This document shows, piece by piece, positions 36,401 through 50,540 of a stretch of DNA of 64,000 nt (position 1 is the stretch's first letter; each line of letters opens with the position of its first letter). The position numbers and the translations under genes are program-made. Location of the stretch: positions 846,001 to 910,000 of the forward strand of contig JACSYO010000928.1 in assembly GCA_016806645.1 (NCBI GenBank), given 5' to 3'. Source of the stretch: Ophiodon elongatus (lineage: Eukaryota > Chordata > Actinopteri > Perciformes > Hexagrammidae). Under the pieces are notes generated by a model. The model saw only the letters and a program-made list of their open reading frames with translations. It searched no databases and was not told the origin of the DNA.

Positions 36401-38209
36401 AAAGATGCTGCACCTTTGACAAAGACCTCTGTGAAACACTTGTCCTCTCCAACCACACACTCATACGCAGCATCATCAGCCAGGTTTGCCTTATTGATGG
36501 TAAGTGTTCTGACATTCCCATTTGCCTCCATGATATACCTTGAAAAGTGACAAATAGATTAAAAGGATTCCTTTATCAAGCCAGTGATATATTTTAGCCC
36601 AAATGTTTTAAAAATAATTATATTGAGAAACAAATATGTAGGTCTTATTTGAAATGTAGGTCTAACTTTAGGTGATGTTGCATATTTTTTTTGAAAGATT
36701 GACAGACCCATTTAATGTGTAACCAAATTGTGCACCAACATTACAGGAAATATACACACAGGCAGCTCCTGGTGTCTAGGGTCTCTTATCACTTACCTAT
36801 CACGGGGAATGCCAATGTTAATACTTGCGTCAGGTATGTTTATTGTTTGGTGTCAAACTTAACAATTCATGAAAACAGTTGGGCTTTCGATAAAACAGAT
36901 CGATAATTTTTTTCTGAAGCCCTTGTTGTCCGGCGTATCACTTCCGGGTTTGCGGTAAACGTGGCAGCCAAGTGTGGTTACTGTCTTAAACGTCACAACT
37001 CACAAACTACTTCAAGTACAATTTGTAGACCCGTATTAGCAGTTTTCACTTGCGCTCACGTGATCTATTTTACATAGGTGAGGCATGCAGGTGTAACTTT
37101 TGATTCTCTGTGACAAGTGGTAAATATGGTTGTATTCAAAAAGAGTCCAGACTGTGTGAGACTGCTACACCGACAAGAGGTCTCTCGTCGACAAATTAAT
37201 TGGTCTGGTTTTCTTTCTCCCTTTTCAGTGGTTCTTCAGGGCGCCGCTGGTGTAGTGGTATCATGCAAGATTCCCATTCTTGCGACCCGGGTTCGATTCC
37301 CGGGCGGCGCATGTTTTTGTACTTTGCACATTACATTAATATAAACCTTCTCCTTAGTCCAATTGATGTCATGTTTGGGAACTTAACCGCCTATCATTGA
37401 TAATTGCTTGTGTAATAAAAGACAACCTATTGCCTCTAACTTAGTGTCTTTATTTATTTATGGGCTTGAAAAAGACCTCATTGATATGCACTCAAAGATG
37501 GCACTCGTGCATTAGTGTTGTAGTGCAGGAGCATAGGCAGCGATGCTATGTTCACATTTTCACCTGAGCCATGGTGTTTTCTCACATCCAGACCTTTAAA
37601 TGTAGAAATTCGTTTGTTTTCTTCCTGTGGGGTGTATCAGCATTGGTGTACATAAGACATACGATGTCTTGGCAGTGAGACTTGCTTAAAGGGCCTTTGT
37701 GTAGGATTTAGGAGGAACTTTTGGCAGAAATGGAATATAATGTTCATTATATTTTCATTAGTGTTCAATCACCTAAACCTAGTTATTGTTGTGATTTTGT
37801 TAGCTTAAAATGTCTTCATAGGGAGCGTGTCGTCTTCATGGAGACCCCCATGTTGCACCGCCACATTTCTTCTTGCACCACCCTCTAAAGGCTTGGAAAG
37901 GGAGGGGTGACGGAAGAGGTATTCACTTGGTTGCAATCTTAAACCTCACCGCTTGATGCCACTAAATCCTACACACTGGTCCTTTGACCCTCTGGGAGGC
38001 TCCTTATGACTGCCTAAAAATAAAACGTGTCGATGGTAGCATCGTTTGCAAACATGACTTTGTGGCACAGCTAATTTTAAACACTGCCAATCAAGTCCAT
38101 CGAAGCTTGAATTAATGAGGTACAGCCCAAATTAAGCAAATTTCTTGCATGGCGCTTAGCATGGTGAAAAAAGACACTAAGGACGTTTTATGTGAACCAA
38201 CCATAACTT

Positions 38210-38270
<61 letters not shown>

Positions 38271-41200
38271 AGATTATGCTTTTAAGAATGTACTTGGCTG
38301 AGGGTTTGATCTCCTGGCCATTCTTCAACCATTTGACCTGCACGTTGGGATCGACCACCTCAACCTTCAAGACGATTTTCTTGCCCTTTTCCACCGAGTA
38401 GCAAGAGTCAAGCCTCGTCAGGAAAGCTGGGGTTGTGGACAGAAAGGAATAAATTCAGAATTAGCAACTCATCATTTCGGGAAAACCTCTCTTCTCTTAT
38501 TTCCTGTGTCCAGTTTCATGGTGCCCTGTCTCTTGCCCGTTTCCCTCCCCTGCTGTCCTTACCGCTCCACATCCTCCGAGGTTAAATCTGACTTACCCTC
38601 GCTATGCTTGGGCTCGACGACCTTCATCTTTTTCAGACGTTTCAGCATGCCCCTCAGGTCAGTGATGCCATACTCAAAGGCAATTTTCTCATACTCGCTC
38701 GGATGGGCACTCTTAAGCAATTCCCACACGTCGATCACTGGTTCCTCTTTTACCTTCTTCCTGTTAGTAAAGAGAAAGGGACAGGTATGCAATTGATACT
38801 GGAGAAGCAAAACTTTTTTTTTCAAGGACACAATCATATTGTGTGCTTGCTATATTTGCAAACAGTGCCCAGCTTCTCACTTCTTCGCGGCTTTCAGCAG
38901 AGCACTGAAATCCAGATTTCCGTCGTCCTCTCCAGCATCCCTGTGTGTACGGAAACAGACATACAGTGTAATCAAGATATGGTATACCATTTGACATGGC
39001 ACATTTAAGTTACTATACGGTCATCAACCACCTGTGCTGACAAACACATTCACAGACATACACGCACACACACATTATAAATAGTCTATGTCTATATGCT
39101 TTTTCCATGTTGTGTATTCACATATACCACTGAGACAGGCTGAAATGCAAACACAGGTGCCCTTACGCTCTCTTGAAGGAAGAAAGAATATCTGCGTCCG
39201 CCTCCTGCTGTGCAGCTGTAACAAGAGAAGTTACAGAGAACGCACATTAGGCCTGGATCAGATCAAAACATCAGCACGTATGGAATCTGTGAGCAGCCAT
39301 GGCAGGACAGAGTCCGTTTTCACTCACCCTCAACAGAGATCTCAAAGCTGGAGCTGTCACACTTGTCTTTTGCTGTCACTTCACACCTGTAGGCCCCAGC
39401 ATCTCCAGCCTTCGCCTTGATGACCTTCATTTCATAGGTATAGATCTAGGGGGGAGGGGCAGTATTGCTTAATTACTTCTTAGTGTCTTAGTTATTTCTG
39501 AAGGAAGATAATCCGATTCTCTGTCTAACACGAACCTTAGTATTCCTGTCATAAGTTTCTTTAAACTGCATATGTTTTCCAGCCTTGCTGCCGAGGTCCA
39601 GCCACTTTCCCTTCAACCATTTCATGGTGGGTTTTCTGGTCAGGGTGGTCGAATCAACCTTGGCTATGATGGTGAGATCCATTCCTGCCATTCACAAACA
39701 GCAATTAAGTCATATGCCATTAAGTCACCAGTACACACTGTATGGATTGCTACTGTTTCTTGATCCCTTTAATCCCTGTAAAAAACAGCTCTCAGACTCT
39801 AAAGAGTATTATATCCATTCGCGTTTCTAACCTGCAACAGCAGCTATATTTGCTAATGGCTTCTCGACGAAGAGCCCAGTGAGCTCAGTCGACCCGGACT
39901 CTGAAAAAGAGGAGAAATATATTAGTTCACTTACTCTCGAAAAAAGCCCTTCACTGTTATTGGCAATGTCCTCAATGTGCAACAAACCAAAGTGCAAATG
40001 ACACAGTAAAATGTTGAAAAATATGAATCACAATTGCACACAGACGTACGTACGTACATACAGTGTATATGAAACACAATAAACACTAAAAACCAACAGC
40101 ATTTGGCAAAAAAACATTAAAAGATAAATGGAGAAGTATGACAAGTAAACAGTTTGCTACATATGCTACATACTGAGGTAAAAAACAAAACATTGCATTT
40201 ACTTGCTAGTTATGTTTTGTTTCTTTACTGTTATGTAATTTATTTGCCTCGTTTATATTGTTATTGCTTTTACTGTTTCTGTTTTTATCATGTAAAATGC
40301 ATTTGAGTACCTTTTTAATTTACTCTACAAATCCGTATTATTTTTATTCCCAATTATTCCCAAATATTCCCAAACTAGCATTCTATTAAAGCTATATCAA
40401 ATATATCAAAACCCGTTGTATCATTGCAGAGTTAGGCTTATGACAAATGCATTGATTGTTTTTCTTGCTTATCACAAATGTAACCACTTACTACAGTTTT
40501 GCACTTGATTTTAAGCATAATTATTCATGTTCTGACTTTTCTTGACAAATTACATTAAAAATTTATGAAGTAAATGTTCTGGGCTATTGTTTTGTGCTTT
40601 CGCTTAAAAGTAAAAGGCAAATTACTTTTTTCATGGCTTACTTTGCTGTATTGTATGGACACTGCCAGTAGAGCAGCAATTTTTGTCCTCCAAAGTCATA
40701 ACAGATTAAAGTGTACTTTCTTTAATTTTGTAACTTGTTCCCATAAAAAAATGCTCCAAAATCATAAGATGACATGCTCTACTGTATGTACAGTAGCAAA
40801 ATAATTAAAGCAAATGACCCGTTGGACATACGATGCTTCAGAACACAAAGTCATCTGACCAGTAAAACACTTCATGTCCACAGTTCAAAACACATACAAG
40901 GGCAAGAGTGCAATGTGGATGTGTTCCATGTATTCAGGCAAGCAAAAGTTCCAGTGACACATAATTGCTTCAGCAAAGTATCATAACCAATTAAAAGGTC
41001 CAGAATGCATTAATGGACTCTAACTGTGCTAAATATAAATCTGCTAGCAAGATCAAGTGCACCTGTTGAGCTCCATACATCAGCACTTACTACCCATATC
41101 AAAGATGTGGCATTCAAGGTGCAAATCAGTAAACAATGCATACGCCATTAACATTGTTATCTAATTGAAGTCATACTATACAGTGCAAGTCCGTGTTTAG

Positions 41201-44200
41201 TTATAGATACTCAAAAATCCCTTTGTTCATTCTTTGCCCTAACAAATCCAATCAGTTAACATCTTCATTTGCCATGATATTTCACTAATACATAACAACA
41301 CATAGGATGCATACAACTGCATTTCATAACATCACATTTGCATGCAGTAGATGGTCACATTCCCGCACTGTGCCTCCAGGTCACCCTTACCCTCCGCTGC
41401 AGGGTTTGCTTTTGCTAGGAAAAACAAACATCCCTGTTTAACATATGGAAGTATAACAATTTGCAGTTATACTGTACCATAAGTATGTGTAAACTCTTGA
41501 ACGCAAGTGAAGAGCAATTACAGAATGATCATTCTGTAGAATTATTACATTAATACACCACACAGTGAAATACAAACCAACATAAAATTAAGATCGTGAC
41601 TGTTATCAATCAAAACATAAAGTAATCAAATGTGTTGATTACTGCATTTTTAATGACCAAAATTGTGATAAATTGAAATAACCATGATTACTTCTTTTGG
41701 ACTGATATTGCAAGGCTGTGCTGCTTGTCAAAAAGACAGCAATTACTTTACCCCATACAGAGCACCCCTGGCTGACTAAATATATCACTGAAGTGTGAAG
41801 ACATTTCTTTTAAAGAGCATCGACGTGTTATGAATATAATACTTTGTATCAAATTTGTCGCATTTCCCTCTCAAGATACCCTAAGACTAATACAATTCTG
41901 TTCAAACTGTACATTTATGCTCTAATAACATAAAAAAACATTTCCAATACTGGTGCAAGAAGTGCCCCAAAACAGTTGCAGCTTGCCAAGTGGTGATAAT
42001 CCCCCCCCTTCTTTAATTTTTTTAAACAGCCTTGGTATGATAAGCACTTCCCACACAAAAATTCTACAAGACACACAGTCGGAAATCTCATGGTGGTGAA
42101 ATTCACACTCTGGACTCCATACATGTGGTATGAAGTAGAAATGTTCTCCCACACTGTGTTTTTATGATACTTTGTCAATCATATCACAAGAGTAACTCAA
42201 TATGATTTCATTAAACTAAGGTAAATGGCAGGTTAGTCTTTGTATAAGCTTGTTCCCAATGACTAAAATTTGCTATGGATGCCCTGGCATCGAGACTGGG
42301 CTGAGTTCTGATCAAAGAATAGTCTCCTCAGGTTTCCCTCTGAACTTTCCTCAGCTGCTGTCTTTGGATTAAGCCTAGCGTGCGTGCTAGCCATGCTACC
42401 GACTCGCGATAGTGTTGAATTAAATTTCCTCACCATGTAAAATTAGCACTTTGCTAAGCCTAGGTTGCCAAAGAGAAACAGCTGTGCTCCCACTGTGGGA
42501 GGCACATGGCTGATAGAGACAACCACAAGGTGTTTGTACTGTGCAGTGTTTCCACTTGCTGAGCCCTTTTACTTCTTTGTTTCATGCTCCAGTTTTCCTC
42601 TAATCATGCGCTGCCAACGTGCTTGTCTTTTCTTTCCACTATATGTGTCGCAGCTTATGCTGAGCTCTGTCTGGTACATCTGCAGAACAGTATACCTTTC
42701 TTCCCTCTGGGCAACCAATGCTTCTGTACTGCAGGACGAGCTTGCAGAGTCCAACATGCAGTGAAGGACATTCATGAAAGGCTGACAATAAGATGTGCAC
42801 TCATACATCCTAAGAAGAGATAAAGCTTCCCAGAAGCATCACATGACTCATTCCACAAGTAATTTATGGATGTGACATCCGTGGTAGTAACCAAACTTAA
42901 CATTTGGTGACCTCACCATGGCTGCTTGACCTCTCTTTGCTCAAGCAATTCATATTTTAGGGTGAGTTTCAGTTCACCAGCCAACCTTCCCAAGATAGCA
43001 GTGTGGTTGTAAGGACACAAACCAACCACGCCACCTTTGGAAGAGTCTTTGGCTATACCCACCTCTCCCTTATAGAGCAGAAGAATGCAACAGATCTCAC
43101 TCCACAGAAGATTATGGACTTGTGTCCCAGTGGGGAAAAGATTATTATTGTCAGTGATTCCCCTCAGGCTCACCAGGTTCAGGACATTTCACATACAATT
43201 TTAAGGGCACCACAAGGAACTAGCAGCCTTCAGCTCCCTGGTGTCTTGGCACATCTATAATCTTTCTCCATCCAATCCACCCCTTATCAGTCCAGATAAA
43301 CGCCAGATAGTCCAACACATCACTTTGGGAGCCATGTCCTTGAAATACCGTGGCAGAGAAGGACAACTTTGTAACATGAATAAAAGCTCTTGAATTTCAC
43401 TAGTAAAACCTGAGTTGCATGAACATTTTTAGATGGCTGACTTCTGAATCACACTGCATAGCTGTTATATACAACCATGGTTTAGTCTTTGGTCATCAGA
43501 TAGAGGATAAAACCTGACCCGGTATGTCTTTTCCCATAGTGCAGTATGGAGGCATCAATTGGCATCAACTGACTAAGATATATTGGATGACCTCACTGCT
43601 TGAGCTCTCCTTGCCATTTCCTTGTACAGCATAATGTTAATAAAAGTGTCATCTAATCAGATGACACTTGGTATGTTGGCAGCAACAGCTGCCATTGTTC
43701 CACAATAAACGCTCCGAATAAACCACAGCTGTGTTTTCATTCTCATTGTTTAAATTGCCAGAGGGACATAGGCAAAAGAGAGCTGGTATCATAGCTTGCA
43801 GATGGAATGGAATGGGCAGCTCTCTTCACATGGGGAAACAATTCTGAATTGCTAAAAGGACATAAACAGCATAATTTGTCAGTGAGATGTACCAGCGGTG
43901 AATGAGACAAGAATAACGTCACGCACTAAACTGCAGATGAGACCACGTTAGTCCACTCCTTTTTTCCTCTTTTACACAGCCGAGGATATGGTGAGTTGTA
44001 GGCCTGAGGTGTGGTTTATTCTGGGGCTAACTACTGCAGAGCAAAGCTCTGAGGGTTTTTTAGCAGGGATTTTCATGAGATCTGTAAGATATGAGGGCTG
44101 AAGCAAGCGGAGCCACCCTGCATACTTATATTACATTTAGGATCTAGCTAGCAGCTTTGTAACAAACCACTGAAGAGATACTTAAAAAAAACTGTTGTAT

Positions 44201-47200
44201 TTGGTAACAGTCAGTCAACAACTAGAAGAAAATGTAAAAGTTCTCTACAGAGCAAAGTAAGCACCTTGTTTTCACAGAAGCCAAAGAAGGCTTAAATAAT
44301 AATACATTTTATTTTATTTTTTGTGTAAAAAGCCATTTGAACAGTTTTTCATGCTGTCATTTCAGTCCAAATTGAAGTAGTCAAAATATTTCAAATAATA
44401 AGAGGTCCACTTAACATTAAATATATTATGTGACATATTGACTAGCACATAATACCAAAATTATACATAAACATAGAACACTCAAACCATACTTTTGGAA
44501 GGGCAAAAGTAAATAATCAACTGACACGTCACTATAAACGTTGCTCTTTCCTTACCACCCCAATCAGCTTCTGAATCTGTTGCAGACAAGGAAGCAAACT
44601 CAACTGAAAAAAGCAGCTAGGAAGCAAATGCTTGTTGCAGATAACGTACAGTTGCAATCGAGACCAATGAACAAAAAACAGAAGCACCATGCACCATCAC
44701 ATTAAATAAAAAAATTACACATTTTGTGTTACTACATGCAATAATAAATATATACATTGATGAATAGAACACAGAAATACCTACACTTACAGTAGAAACA
44801 CCCAGAAACCAGAACTTAAAATACCATATATGTTGTTATACTGTACCTGGAAGTACAACAATACATGTTGCAAATAGAGTAAAGCCAAACCAAGGTTAAG
44901 TTCACACATAACATATACTATAAAGTATATGTATATATCAGTCCAATGATAACAAAAAACACAAGGCATTCAACATGACATTTCTTAATCCTGTTATTTT
45001 ATATTGATATTGATCAATTGATCAATTGATCAATTTCATTTAATTAAAAGACTTTCAGTTTGTATATAAATTCATGTATACAAAACAGTATGCAGGTCAC
45101 CCGAGTCAAATGTGAAAGAGCTTTGAAAATAAAATGTACAAGTACAACAGTCATGCAGATAGTGTAATTTTCACACTGAGTGGCACAGGTATGCACTTAT
45201 ATGTTATGTTATATCTTATAAGATTATGTAGACGGACATATTGAACCAGAACATTCAAAGTACAGGATTCTTTCTTACCTCCATCTGTGGGGAGTTCATC
45301 TAAAGAAAATGAATGACTGTAATTATTCACTATATCTAGTCATAATTGAGGGTGCTGAGGCAAAACTTAATAGAACAAGTGTATTATTCCCTGACACTAA
45401 TAGGTGCCTACCATCTTTCTCTGCCTGCAGTTCATCTGGGCAAATAAAAATCATGGTTAAGTAATTGGAAACAGGAGGATCTCCGGATAAACTCAACTCG
45501 AACATGTAAACAGACCACTTACAGATATGTGATCACACTTCCCATGCCCACAGTAAAAGATTAACCCAAAGGGCATTGTGAGCGTTCACAGATGTGGAAA
45601 ATGCATCAAGTTGTTCTGTTAGTCAGTGTATATTAATATCCACACAGATAGTCTGTCATGTCTGCCTCATACATATGGATCATTTCTGTCCAATCTAACA
45701 AGTCCAACATGCGAAACAACTCAAATATCTTAAAAATGTTCCACTCAAAAAACACCAAAAAGGAAACAAGAACATTAATTCCCATTCGGCAGGTCATCAA
45801 CACAATACAACAAAACAGGAAGACATGGATTGACACGTTGCTGTGATACACTGGGTACATGTGCAGAGTGCATGACATCCCTTTGCTAATTTCTGAAATT
45901 AGATTTTTATAATAAACTGAGAAAATAAAATCTGTTGCTACACACTCGAGATGTAGTTTCACATGTGACGCATGCTGTAGGCTCACTAAGAAACACAAAC
46001 ACGCTGAATGAAAGTAGCATAATAATTGCATTATCCCCCTTCAGCGGCTTCATGTTGTCTCATACGATGTGATTGACTTATAGGCCTATCGTCTTGACTC
46101 AGTAATTGTTCTACTTATTATCTATAGCAAAACCACTTGTTCTATATTATTCAGATAATTACCCTGACTGATTAGCTCAAATGCAAAACACTCAACTCAA
46201 ACCCACTCCATGTCACATAATAACACCATGTGAATGCACTGAATCACTCAAAGTTACAAAAAAAGGGGGAGAAAAGGAAAAGCACATCATTGTCCCTCAC
46301 CCTCTTCTGCTGGCTCCTCTGGGGCTAAAATTAACGGATTTTTGTTAGATATAAAATGAAAAGTAATACCGTGGTTGCCCCTTTGGAAAACACATATTAA
46401 TACACTCCAACAGCTGAGCAAATAGATTGTATCAGTGCTTAACATAAAATACAGATCGGTATCAGATGACTACACTCAAATTTGGCTTGTGAAAACCAAA
46501 CCATTTGGCCCATTTGGTGCCGTCTGTGCTGGTCCATCGTTTGAAGACAGCTCAGTTCACCGCTTCAGTAACCTGATAATCTACAGTGCAACACATTCTC
46601 AGTGAAAATGCCTGAAGGTGAAAATATGGAAACATATGCTGGCATACATGAGTTAAATTCAAAGTGTAATGAAGAACGGTGCATGGTGATTACACACCCT
46701 CAGTGTCAGAGCCTGTGTTTGCTCGACACAGGCAGTTGACATGATGTGTGAGCAAAAGTGAAAATGTGAGAGCCATAATCAAGTCACTATGTGATGGCCC
46801 ACAAAAGGTCAGTAGGCAAATGTTGTGGAGCAGCTGACTTACCCTGCCCCTCCGGTTTTTCTGAGAATTAGAAACAGAATAAGGAGATGATTAGAAACTG
46901 TATTTGTACACATATTAACAATATATCTGTTTTACATTATTCATCTTAAATAATTTTGAGTGGTCATGGAGCTTGATCCATATTTTTCTCTTTTTATTAC
47001 AATCGATTTATGTTATCTAACTGGATGTTTGTCTGAAACTGATGGCATTATATAAAACTGTTTTTTCAGGAATGTTTAGAGTACATCTGAAGTTAGTAAA
47101 CTTGGTCCATAAATCTAAAATAGGCCTTTTACCAACCAGGTCAGAGCATACATTCTGTGAGACGGCCACCTTGAAATGTCTATTAAGCCGCATAGCCTCT

Positions 47201-50200
47201 GGCACAAATCTTTAAAACAGATATCTTGACTAGATGTCGGCAATTCAAGGATTATTTCATCTCCCACTTATTTTGTAAAAAAATTGTACCATCTCCACTT
47301 ATTGGCGAGACATGTTTTTATGGCCTAATTGGAGCTAGAGAGGATGACAAACAGTCCGTTTAATTCGAGTGCACAGAGCTGTGGGTGGGAGAGTTGAGGA
47401 CTAAATCTGGTAAAAGGAAATTCTCAACTGAAATAGATGCATATAATATATACCCGACTTCTCAGGTATCTCCCTGGGGGCCACTGCAGTAGCAGCTAAA
47501 GGCCAGGGACGGTGTCTTATGACCTCCCTGAAGTCATGCCACGTTCTTTCAAGTTGAACACAGTTTCCTTGAATAGTCCACCCACTTGACCTTGCTTGCT
47601 TTACTGGTCACTTAAGGTTTATCTTAAATTACATGAATTTACAATGTATTGAACTTGGCTGTTCGCTAAAGTTAGAGAAGTTATAATTACTATGTTGTCT
47701 CTCGGTTCTGTCCTGATGCACAGAACATTTTTTTTACCCTTTATCATACAGCAGTGTGGGCAGACTGCGCCCACCTGGGTCCTCGTGCAAACAGCTGATA
47801 TCTTATTAGCACTGTGTTTAATGCAATACATTTGTGTACAACTATGTTGAGCTCATATGGCTTCTTGTAGAACAGAAGTCTCTGAACACTAAGTAACAAA
47901 ACAGTATCGGCTTGTTGCTTTGTCTGTACAAAAAAGGAAAACATTGCCAACTCAAAGACTTTGGTATAAATACTTCACACTTCCCGTGAGACGTTTTAAC
48001 ACCTACATTGAGTGTAAATCTGCATTAATATCTGCTAAGTCAAGCCACTTGGGGTGAGAATCCTGATCATCTCCAACAAGTTTTTGATCCGGGTGGTAAT
48101 CAACTTCTGCACAGCTGTTCCTCACAGTTTAAATGTCCCCCTCAGAGACTGTCCATGGTTTCATATATTAGCAACGTTGTTAAAGGTGTTGTGGATTTTT
48201 TGTAGATATACTTGTTTTTTTGTTTCTGTGTTTGTTTCCTTGTGGGATAATTCTTTCTTTTACCCTGTTCCTTATTTTGTTAATGTATGTAAACAAGCTC
48301 TCTGTAGTATTATATGCTGTAAATATTTTTCTAAAGTTACTTTCAGTTTATTTCTGGAAGCATAATGAGTTGTGTGTGTGTTTTATATTGTTTGTAGTTG
48401 CTCTATCCTAAATATATTCTGGGGTTCAGTTGAGGTACTGCAGGTCTTCGTCTCATTTTTAGTTTACGTCTCAGTGTTTACCACTGACAGCTTGATTTAC
48501 AAAGTGCGTAATGACCCAGACATAAAAAACGTTTGGGCAGTCTGACCTTATCAAACATTTGAAGATGTCTGTGTGTCTTTAGACACCGTGCTAAAAAGTT
48601 TATGAAGATATCTCAGAAGCATAACTTTTAATAGTTTTTATCTGCTATAAGAAACAGTTTATTGTGTTTGTTTTGAATCACGTTGGAGAGCTAAACAGGA
48701 CAATTCATGTGTGTTTAAACCATCAAACACATGTTTCCACTGATATCTAGTCTGCATGCTCCAAATTCTAAAAATTATTTACAACCAGTTCTGAAACTAA
48801 TATGTCCATGATGTAAAAGTGACATTATGATTAGAGCACAAAGGTATCCTTTTGAAGATAGTAAAACCTTTTATTTGAGTGGATATATAAAACAACTTCT
48901 CAAGTTAAAATGTTATTATATTATTATTATTGTTAGTATTTCATGTTAAATTTCTATACATTAATTATTTCAAATGTTATACTTTCATTCATTGTTGTCT
49001 CAGTTTTGAATAAAGAAAGTGATGGGTTCAGCTGTGGGATGTATTTAATAGAAAGAACAATATCAGACAAAATATTTGTTTTTAAAATCACATCTTAATA
49101 CTAAATTAAGGTGTTAATAGGTGTGAGTAACAGGTGGGAAACTGGTATTTTGTTTGTGTTTAAACCTCCCATTAATAGTCATCATTTATATAACAATGAC
49201 AGCAAGTAACTATAGAATTCAATCTTGTGTTAGATTTTTCGTGATGGGTTCTTCGGTTTGTATATTGCCTTTATGCATGATTTATTATCTGAGAGAGGCT
49301 TCATTATTGCATCATTTAATGTCAGGGTCGTCGTATCCTCAAAAAGATAAACAACGTTGGGACATGGATGGATAAACTTCTCAGAACAGGTCTGGTTCAA
49401 CTTGCCCTCATAGTGTTTTTTCAGGTCACAGTGATGAAAGGAATTGCGACCATGAATCATACCTATAGCTTCCAACCACTGGCTAGAAAACTGTCATATG
49501 CTTGATTGAGTACATTGGAACAACATCAGATTCAGGAGAGGGCATCAGGCCTGATGACCATGAAGGAACTTTCTGGATGGTAGTGATAGATGTAATGATT
49601 TATCTAACATGGGATTGCAAGGGGGTTGCAACAAAACCGAATGCACTCGGGTGTGTGAAACTCTATAATCTTATAAGGAATAAAAAAGAAATAGTGAAAA
49701 AGGTCATGGGTGAGTATTTTTAGCTGTTAGCTGAGGGCAGGATCTGGCTGCTAAGTGAAGCAGCACAGAAAACAGTTCAAGTCATCTCGCGTGGAAATAC
49801 AGACATAATTCATAGAGTGGGGAAATAAGTGGTGTTAGACTGTAAGTTAAGGGTTAAAATGTTGCCCCCTCATTTTTTTGGGATTCTAAGACACATATAG
49901 TTGTTGAGCTGTGTAAATCACAGTGGCCGGTTATCTGACCCCCAATTTGGCTTGGAATGAAAGAGAGGTGGGAGGTGCTGACACACAGTAAGGAAAGTGG
50001 GATCGTATCCACATTACATGGATTAACTCTGTGGCTGTATATGGTAAATAAAAGTAGTGCCTGGTAATGTTTCTGGGATATAAATAATAAAGGGCCTGAT
50101 TAAGATCTGCAAAATGATTAGTGCTGGGACAGATACAGAAAACAACAACCAAATAATGCCCAGTACAATTTGGGAGCAATGTGCTAACACGTCCAGCAAA

Positions 50201-50495
50201 GCCCCTTACATTCCCTACTAAAGCATGGGCGGTGTAGGAATTAAATGAAGGGGTTTGGGCTCAACTCTCCCATAAGCTTGGCCTTTAAAACTCAACTCCT
50301 CTAACGAACTCATCTGCTATGACTTTCGCTTATCTGTCTGCAACTTCAGTGATTTAGAGCCACACAGGGTCAAAGAGGACATGCGGCTCCACAAAGGACA
50401 GACAGCCATTCATGAAAAAAATAGCATTCACCCACGGCTGCCAAATGACAGTTTTATGAGGGAAAGAATATTTAAAAATACATTTTCCGCAGCCA

Positions 50496-50540
<45 letters not shown>

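Noticed and set aside
37117..37344. Open frame crossing the tRNA gene
   Set aside because: The sequence is fully explained by the tRNA cloverleaf and its flanks.
42913..43260. Overlapping 85-86-codon frames on both strands
   Set aside because: No family motif; probably part of a decayed repeat in the intron.
48054..48411. Hydrophobic 103-codon frame in mybpc2 intron 1
   Set aside because: AT-rich sequence gives Phe/Leu/Cys-rich translations by chance; no motif and no partner exon.
49502..49723. 73-codon frame with tryptophan-containing stretch
   Set aside because: No recognisable domain and no continuation through splice sites; kept as unassigned intron sequence.
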